Below are positions 58,022 to 64,000 of a stretch of 64,000 nt of DNA, piece by piece. Each line of letters begins with the position of its first letter. The first letter of the stretch is position 1. The notes beneath the pieces are model-generated. The model had not been told where the DNA came from. It worked only from the letters and a program-made list of their open reading frames with translations, and searched no databases. The stretch is from Benincasa hispida (lineage: Eukaryota > Streptophyta > Magnoliopsida > Cucurbitales > Cucurbitaceae). The stretch is from NCBI RefSeq assembly GCF_009727055.1, contig NC_052354.1, forward strand, positions 47,874,263-47,938,262. Direction: 5' to 3'. Position numbers and translations under genes: made by a program.

Positions 58022-58119
58022 AAAAAATTGGTGAGCTTTCTGGAAGTGAATTAGATGAGCTGTGTGAATAGCTGGCTTTGGCATTGGCTGTGAAAGGATC
58101 TGATGTATCACGTGCAAAG
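58022..58119 (+). pseudogene. Exon-like remnant of an unidentified gene
   Basis: A long polypyrimidine tract ends in CTCAG at 58,021. The next 98 bases, read in frame 3, give KIGELSGSELDELCE, a TAG at 58,069-58,071, then LALALAVKGSDVSRAK and a donor GTATTG at 58,120. Acceptor, donor and amino-acid-rich content make a decayed exon plausible. The family is not recognised. No partner exons were found. Confidence 0.4.
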
Positions 58120-61100
58120 GTATTGTTTTTTGCGTTATTATTAATTTAAAATAAGCAAAATCTGAGGCTGCCTTTGGATTGGCTACTGTGATTCTATTGT
58201 TTAAAACCTGGATGATTAAGCTAAAGTCTAAAAAGTGATTAAATTAATTAGAGCATGTGTTAATGATTGAGAGGTGTGTTTGGAAGTGTAGTTTAAAATA
58301 AATGAGTTTAACAAAAGTATTTTGATAAAAGTGCTCAATCATCAATCATTTGATGTTTCTATTTTAATTTCTTAGTCGTTTTTAGTATAGGATTTGAATC
58401 ATAAACTTCTTAATCCCTAAGATATAACTATACTTATTCTATATTTTTAAATTTTTAGTTAAAATAGTTCACGAGTGCTTTCTTAGAAATCAGTACTTCA
58501 AAGTGTAATTTTTTGTGACAATTTATTAAAGCACTCATGAATTATCACTTCCTCTATTAGTACTTTACGGTCATGACCAAAAAACATTCTAAAAATGTTG
58601 CTCATAAGGCTCAATATTAAAATGTGATTCTAAGACCAATAGAGTAATTTAAGCTTAAGATTTAGATTTATGGGTTATAGTACATATTCATTCTTTTTAT
58701 CATATGAAAGACTCTTCTGATTGCAAAGGCAAATATGATGAAGAAGTTGTTATAGATGGTCATAAAAAAATCATTTTGTCACATTAATTTTCATTATGCA
58801 TTTAGACCACGTTTACCAAATTATAATGAAAATTGGTGTAAACGTAAAAAATTTTCATTGATTGATCAATTGTAATATGCTTTGATTGCAAACGTAATTG
58901 GATTGATCTTGATCTCATTTACTTAAAATAATGTTGATCTTGATCTCATTTACTTAAAATAATGAATGTTGTCAAATTTACTGTTACGATTATATCTACC
59001 TCTACCTTTGAGGGTCAAGCAGTAACAATAGCTGTAAATATGTCAATTGATCATTTTTCAGCTATAATAGTAACAATAAGATAGTTGTAACGGTAACTAT
59101 AACGGTAATGGTAACGATAGGACATAATTCTCAAGCAAAATCGGATTGAGTACTCTTTATTCATCAATTAGATTGCGATTACATATTTGGATGTGGAGCC
59201 CATGTGTCAGTACAAATGTAGAACACAAGTGAACAACAATAAAAGTAATCAAATGGAGCCCACTTTTTTATTCGCATTTATCTATTATGTTTTTCAGTGG
59301 AGCAAATGTAGTCTTTAATGTCATCAAACCCTAAACCTAGTTAATTAAAGGTTGCAATTTTTTTCTATCTATTTAATTTCTACTAATTCACCCACAAAAT
59401 GAAATCTAAAAATCTCTACAAACTCAATTTTTTCAATAACAAGTTTTGCACATTATATAAATTTGATTCATGCGTAAAAGTTAATTATTAAATAACTTTG
59501 TCACAACTCATAAATTTTGAAGAAACATAGCACTTGTGTTACTATTGAAATCCTATCAATTTTGCACCATCCTTACGTTTGATGCTATATAATTCATTGA
59601 ACGTTCTTGATTATATATATACTTTTAAAATAAAACTTCAGTGGATAAATATTGGTAATTTTTTTCAAGTTTAAAGTCAAAATGATAATACATATCGAAG
59701 TGTGGGGTTAAATTTCATGAAATTCAAAGTTTTAGAAGATAAATAACTAAAAGATATAAAAAAAAAAAATTGATTTTTTTTTCTTACAAGAGAGAGAAAA
59801 AGAAAGAAGCCCAATCTTTCCCTCTGATAGTTCCTTTTCCAATGTCCTGGGGTATTGCCACGTGTTCCATATATATTTTCCGATTAAATTAGTGAGAATA
59901 CTGGTAATTAAAATCCTAATGGTTTTTATATTAAAAAAATGCTAATGGGTTTTAATTAAAGCATCATATATTCATAATTTTGTCCTAAAATGGTAAATGT
60001 TTGGATATATATTTACATACTCCTATGTTGTTGTATTAGCAAACAAAGATATATATATATATCGTTACAATTATGTGCCTTAGAACTATAGCTACAATTT
60101 TTTTTTAAAGAGCATGTAGTTCAATAACTACAACATTTTATATATTTATCAATTTTATTGTAATAATTCTTATTGTTAAATTAGTGATCAATTAAGGTCT
60201 AAATTATAATAATATTTCTCAAGTAGCATATATCACGATAATTAAGAGAAAAAATAGAATTACATATTATTGGGATATAAATTCACTGTGACGCGCTCAT
60301 TAAAATAAAATCCTTGAACGTGCACCATAGGAAAATAACATAAAATAAATTGATGATAATAGAATATTGGGGAAAATATAACAGAATATATAATTTCATA
60401 AGTTAGGCAGATGATTAATAAAATCAAAACATGTCGTATAAATCCTAATTAAAATTTGTGTGTTTTTTTTTTTTAATATTATCCCATTGTGTATATTTTT
60501 ATTTTAATAAAGATAGAAAAGGATTAAAAGGAATAAATAAATAAAAACCCTAGACAGGAGTCAAACATAGAAGGCCCTGAATGAGTCATAAACAGCAAAG
60601 TTAGGCAGCTGGATCATGTGCCTCCATGATCACCACACACCCAACTAGCTAAGCCCATCATCACCATTAAAATAAACCTTGTGGGCTCCACTTCCAATGT
60701 CATTTATGGGACCCACCCACCATCCACCCAATAAGATTCAAGATATTCCCCCTCTTTCAGTCTGCTTTACAACACCAGTGCTTTCTCTCTCTCTCTTTTT
60801 AATTTTATTTTTACCCACTTGGTAGAGTTTATTTTTGGAAAAATCGAAAAAAAGAAAAAAGAAAAAAGGCCCTTTGGTTTCTTAACTTTGCCATAATAAG
60901 AAGTCCCTTTTGGACAGTGTCCTTTAGTGCAAATCTAGTAAGGCCAAACATTCCTCTCTCCTAATCCTATACTATATATATTCTTTTAATAATGTATAAT
61001 ATTTTAAGACTAAGATCCTTTGAAAAGTGGTATGATTAATACTCTCATATCCTAAGTTTCAAAATTATAGAAGTAAATATTAATGATATACATAAAACAT

Positions 61101-61334
61101 TCTTAATTATGGCAATAACCTAAACATTAGATACTATATTGGTACAATGGATATTTCTTAATTCATTATACATATCTATACTATTTAGATTCAAAAATTT
61201 TGTACACTTATCCTTCCATTGTTATTAGTGGATAAGATACTAATTATCATTAAATAATTCGATCTTACACCTTATTATTAATTAGAGTAAATGTATTTAG
61301 ATAGCATTTTGATATATAGTGACATTTTTAAAGA
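58120..61334. other. Intergenic DNA
   Basis: No gene recognised over 3.2 kb. A CACGTG G-box lies at 59,859-59,864, and 60,541-60,800 is less AT-rich, with a short GATCATG..CATGATC palindrome near 60,613; it might be conserved promoter-like sequence, but no start follows. Confidence 0.4.
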
Positions 61335-61435
61335 ACTGCAAATATAACCAGATCTATCAATGATAGACTCTAGCCAATGATATGGTTTATCACTGATAGA
61401 TCTCTACTAGCGATCTATCACTCATAGATTTCAAA
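61335..61435. repeat. TATC..GATAG palindromic repeat, copy 2
   Basis: Contains 'tatcaatgatagactct', 'ccaatgatatggtttatcactgatagat' and 'gatctatcactcatag', flanked like copy 1 by 'ttatatttgcacatg' and 'gctatatttacaattatctc'. Confidence 0.65.
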
Positions 61436-62247
61436 AACAAAATCTAAATTTTGTTATATCTGTAACTTCTTTTGCATTGTGTTATATTTGCACATGTTTT
61501 AGATTAGATTGCTATATTTACAATTATCTCGATTAATTAAGTGTATTTATATGTATAAAAAATTTGAGGTTTTGAAATTATGTGTATATCATTTTAGTGG
61601 TATGCAAGTGGGAGAGGATGAATTGCTTCCTTGAATACATAATCAAAAGTGGCTGGTCAAGAAAAGGAAACGTGATTTCAAATTTAACACGTGTGTGTAA
61701 ATATATATAGTAAAACCATTAAGAAACTTTTAATAATAATAACGACGATGATATAGACATTCAGAACAAAGATTGAAAAAAGTATATACTTCAAGAATCC
61801 AATAATCAATAATCATGGAGCACTATATGGAGTCTTATTCAAAATAAAACTTAAAAAAAAAATTATTATCAAAAAAAGTATTATACATATGAAAAATGTG
61901 GTATTTAGTTGGGAAGGATATTGAATTAGAAATTATGAATACTGATGATACATCAACAATTGAAGCAAACCCATTAATAATAGAAAGGAGGGAAGAAAAT
62001 ACAAAACAAGTTAAGACATATTAATTTAAAAAAGGAGTTATTAAGGGAAGAATAACTCAAATACATGCTTCTCCTAAACAAAAACAGAATTTTTATGGTA
62101 AAATGGTGTGAATCCATGGCACAAAAACGGGGAACAAACAAGGTGCTGCTGTTATAGAAACAAGGAAGTGACGTACCAAGTGCCAAAAACATACTTGTCA
62201 GAATGCCTTTTATTTTTCTTCTAATTTTGTTATGTGGGTCTCTTTCT

Positions 62248-62290
62248 TTATTTCTTTTTCTTTTTCTTTTTCTTTTTCTTTTTCTTTTTC
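62248..62290. repeat. (TTTTTC)n microsatellite
   Basis: About seven hexamers of CTTTTT. They give rise to meaningless Phe-Leu or Ser-Phe frames at 62,203-62,543. Confidence 0.9.
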
Positions 62291-62587
62291 TCCCCTTGTT
62301 GACTCCAAAGGAAGCTGCCTCTTCTCTTCAAAACCCTCACAACCAAACCCATATTATCCATTCCTCTCCAATTCTTACCTATCCTTAATTTTTATCAACC
62401 TTTCAGAGCTACCTTTATGTGAAAATTCTAGAATGTTGATGATAACTGAGACCATATTATTTCTGATCATTACTACATCCTTTCGACTTTCAATTTTCAT
62501 TCAATTTATCTATATTTTTAAAATATTTATGAAATTAAGATAAATAAATGTATGATTTAAATACAATGTTAGTCCTTGTATTTCCGA

Positions 62588-62676
62588 CTCTAGTTTAGGG
62601 GTATTTTGAAAACTCGATAACCCGACCAACCTGAATCTACCCAACCCAAACCGTTTGGGTTGGGTAGGGTTGGGTT

Positions 62677-62716
<40 letters not shown>

Positions 62717-63215
62717 AATAAACAAACAAACCTTCGACTCCCTCCCCTCACCACCCCTAAAGCCAAACCCTTGTCCTTCGATTCCCTCCCCTTGTTCGAC
62801 GCTCCGCTCCGGCCTCACGCTCACGCTCCGACACTCCTCGATTCCCTCCCCTCGTCCGACGCTCCACTCGCAAGACGCAAATTGCACCTCTGACTTCCGA
62901 TTTTTGGACATTCGAAGACGTAAATCGTGCCTCACGTCTAACACTTCAACTTCGATCTCACGCTTCCGGCTACACATCTCCAGCCTCACGCTTCCGACCT
63001 CACGTCGATCTGCCATCCTTCAAAATTCAACAAAAAAAAATTGGCGACCCAACCCGACCTAATCCAAAAATTTTGGGTTGGGTTGGGTTGGGATGGGTTG
63101 ACCCTTCAAAAATGAATGGATAGGGTTCATTATTAGCCAACCCAAATTTTCAGATTGGTCCACAAAATTCATCCAATCCGGCTCAATCCGGCCCATGTAC
63201 ATCCCTACTCTAGTT
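62588..63215. mobile_element. Non-autonomous hAT-type element, 612 bp
   Basis: Element 62,596-63,207 begins TAGGGGTATTTTGAAAA and ends CATGTACATCCCTA. It is flanked by a perfect 8-bp duplication CTCTAGTT (62,588-62,595 and 63,208-63,215). It has an (AT)n tract at 62,680-62,710 and a C-rich middle with repeated 'ctccc.tcgtccgacgctcc' words. Its right 150 bp match the element at 23,964-24,327 ('aaaattttgggttgggttg', 'gggttcattattagccaaccc', 'aatccggct'). Frames at 62,510-63,062 are not genes. Confidence 0.93.
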
Positions 63216-64000
63216 CATTTTGGTTTGTATACTATCAAGATATTCTTTTTTGTTCATATATTTTCAACTTTACTTATTTTGATTTCTATACTTTAAAAAA
63301 ATGATAATGAAAAGTTGTCAAAGATAAGAGAAAAAGAAATAACTCAATTGACATTAAACTATATTATTAACCTCAAAATGAAAGTTTTGATCCCTCATCC
63401 CATATATGGTTTAAAAACAAATAATGATTTTGAAAGTAAACAAAAATTGAAAAGTATAGAAATCGAAGGTATTTAAACAAGTGAGAGAAAAAGTTGGGTT
63501 TTTTTTTTTTTTAATTGTTAGGTATATTTAGTAAAGGACATTACAAGTGAGAGACAGAGATTGGTTAAATGGGGTTATGAGGTGGAGAGTGGGAGCCTTA
63601 GGGCACTAAAAAAACTTATGTCTCCTTACCTTCAATCTGTTTGATGAAATGCCTGTGAGAAAGTGACACTCTCTTCAATGTTTTCAAAAGAAGGAATTTC
63701 TTCTCTGTGCGTCCATCACGCCATTCCATTTCCCTTTTTTGAGTCATTTTTGTTTTGACACAACTTGTAAACTATTTGTGATTGTGATATGATATATATC
63801 AAATTGAGATTATTCCAAATGGGGAATAATAATTTTGCTTCAATGACTTGATTTTCTCTCTGTAATATTCTCTTCCCCCCTTGGTCAAATATGCATTGGA
63901 GACAGCCTTGTTCTGTCTATTTTGGGTGTGTGGTTGACACCCAACAAAGGCTAAATTTGTAGTCAAGTTTCCTTTCTTTTTTATTCTATGGGATGGCTTT
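63216..64000. other. Intergenic DNA to window edge
   Basis: 63,216-63,310 resembles the repeat at 1-365. 63,540-63,960 is less AT-rich and might be the promoter or leader of a gene beyond the window, but no start codon context can be supported. Confidence 0.35.

Noticed and set aside
57833..58117. Lys/Arg-rich or Phe-rich frames
   Set aside because: They translate a poly-pyrimidine tract.
60600..60680. Possible microRNA precursor around GATCATG..CATGATC
   Set aside because: The stem is only 7 bp and does not match a mature plant microRNA I know.
62203..63062. Frames across the (TTTTTC)n tract and hAT element
   Set aside because: Low-complexity and non-autonomous transposon sequence; homology to the non-coding element at 23,964.
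1..64000. tRNA, rRNA, CRISPR or bacterial operon
   Set aside because: No tRNA arms, rRNA segments, spaced direct repeats or bacterial gene organisation seen; introns and plant transposons indicate nuclear plant DNA.

Overview
This window is nuclear DNA of a flowering plant, most likely a cucurbit. The case for a plant is an intron-bearing OXS3-like gene, Ty1/copia and Ty3/gypsy elements, CACTA and hAT transposons, and an old chloroplast insertion. The narrower cucurbit assignment is an inference from remembered repeat families (palindromic TATC..GATAG arrays at 23.4 and 61.4 kb; long LTRs opening TGTTGGGATTGNTGTCC). It is AT-rich and gene-poor; nearly all long open frames belong to mobile elements or are chance frames.

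Layout. 1-3.4 kb: intergenic DNA with MITE-like repeats and a perfect 13-bp hairpin. 3.45-9.13 kb: complete but mutated copia element on the minus strand, with two LTRs, an initiator-tRNA-Met primer site and a perfect TTAAA target duplication. 9.1-12.9 kb: the only intact host gene, a two-exon OXIDATIVE STRESS 3-like gene (10,500-11,209, plus strand). 12.98-13.27 kb: chloroplast ndhF fragment. 13.59-19.10 kb: second minus-strand copia element whose 5' LTR runs directly into gag. 19.1-29.6 kb: intergenic DNA with MITEs, hairpins and a 364-bp hAT element. 29.6-45.3 kb: nested retroelement debris: a minus-strand Tat-like gypsy fragment, a solo LTR, three copies of a long LTR-like repeat (two arranged as inverted tail-to-tail arms) and a hAT element. 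45.3-55.5 kb: plus-strand gypsy element cut by a solo LTR in its integrase and by a 4.7-kb CACTA element in its 3' part. 55.5-64 kb: intergenic DNA with one exon-like remnant, microsatellites and a 612-bp hAT element with a perfect 8-bp duplication.

The most notable object is the CACTA element at 50,542-55,224. On its minus strand, all in one direction, it carries pieces of at least three unrelated host genes: a first exon I cannot name with certainty, exons 1-3 of an NT-C2-domain protein with splice sites kept, and one exon of an SLC35F1/DUF914-type membrane transporter. It looks like a Pack-CACTA exon shuffler. The captured NT-C2 exons and the surrounding gypsy element share one style of decay: tryptophan codons turned into TAG or TGA, as expected from deamination of methylated cytosine.

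The genes do not form a pathway. The biology shown is layered transposition, gene-fragment capture and mutational decay around one small stress-related gene. All identifications come from reading the sequence; none was checked against a database.
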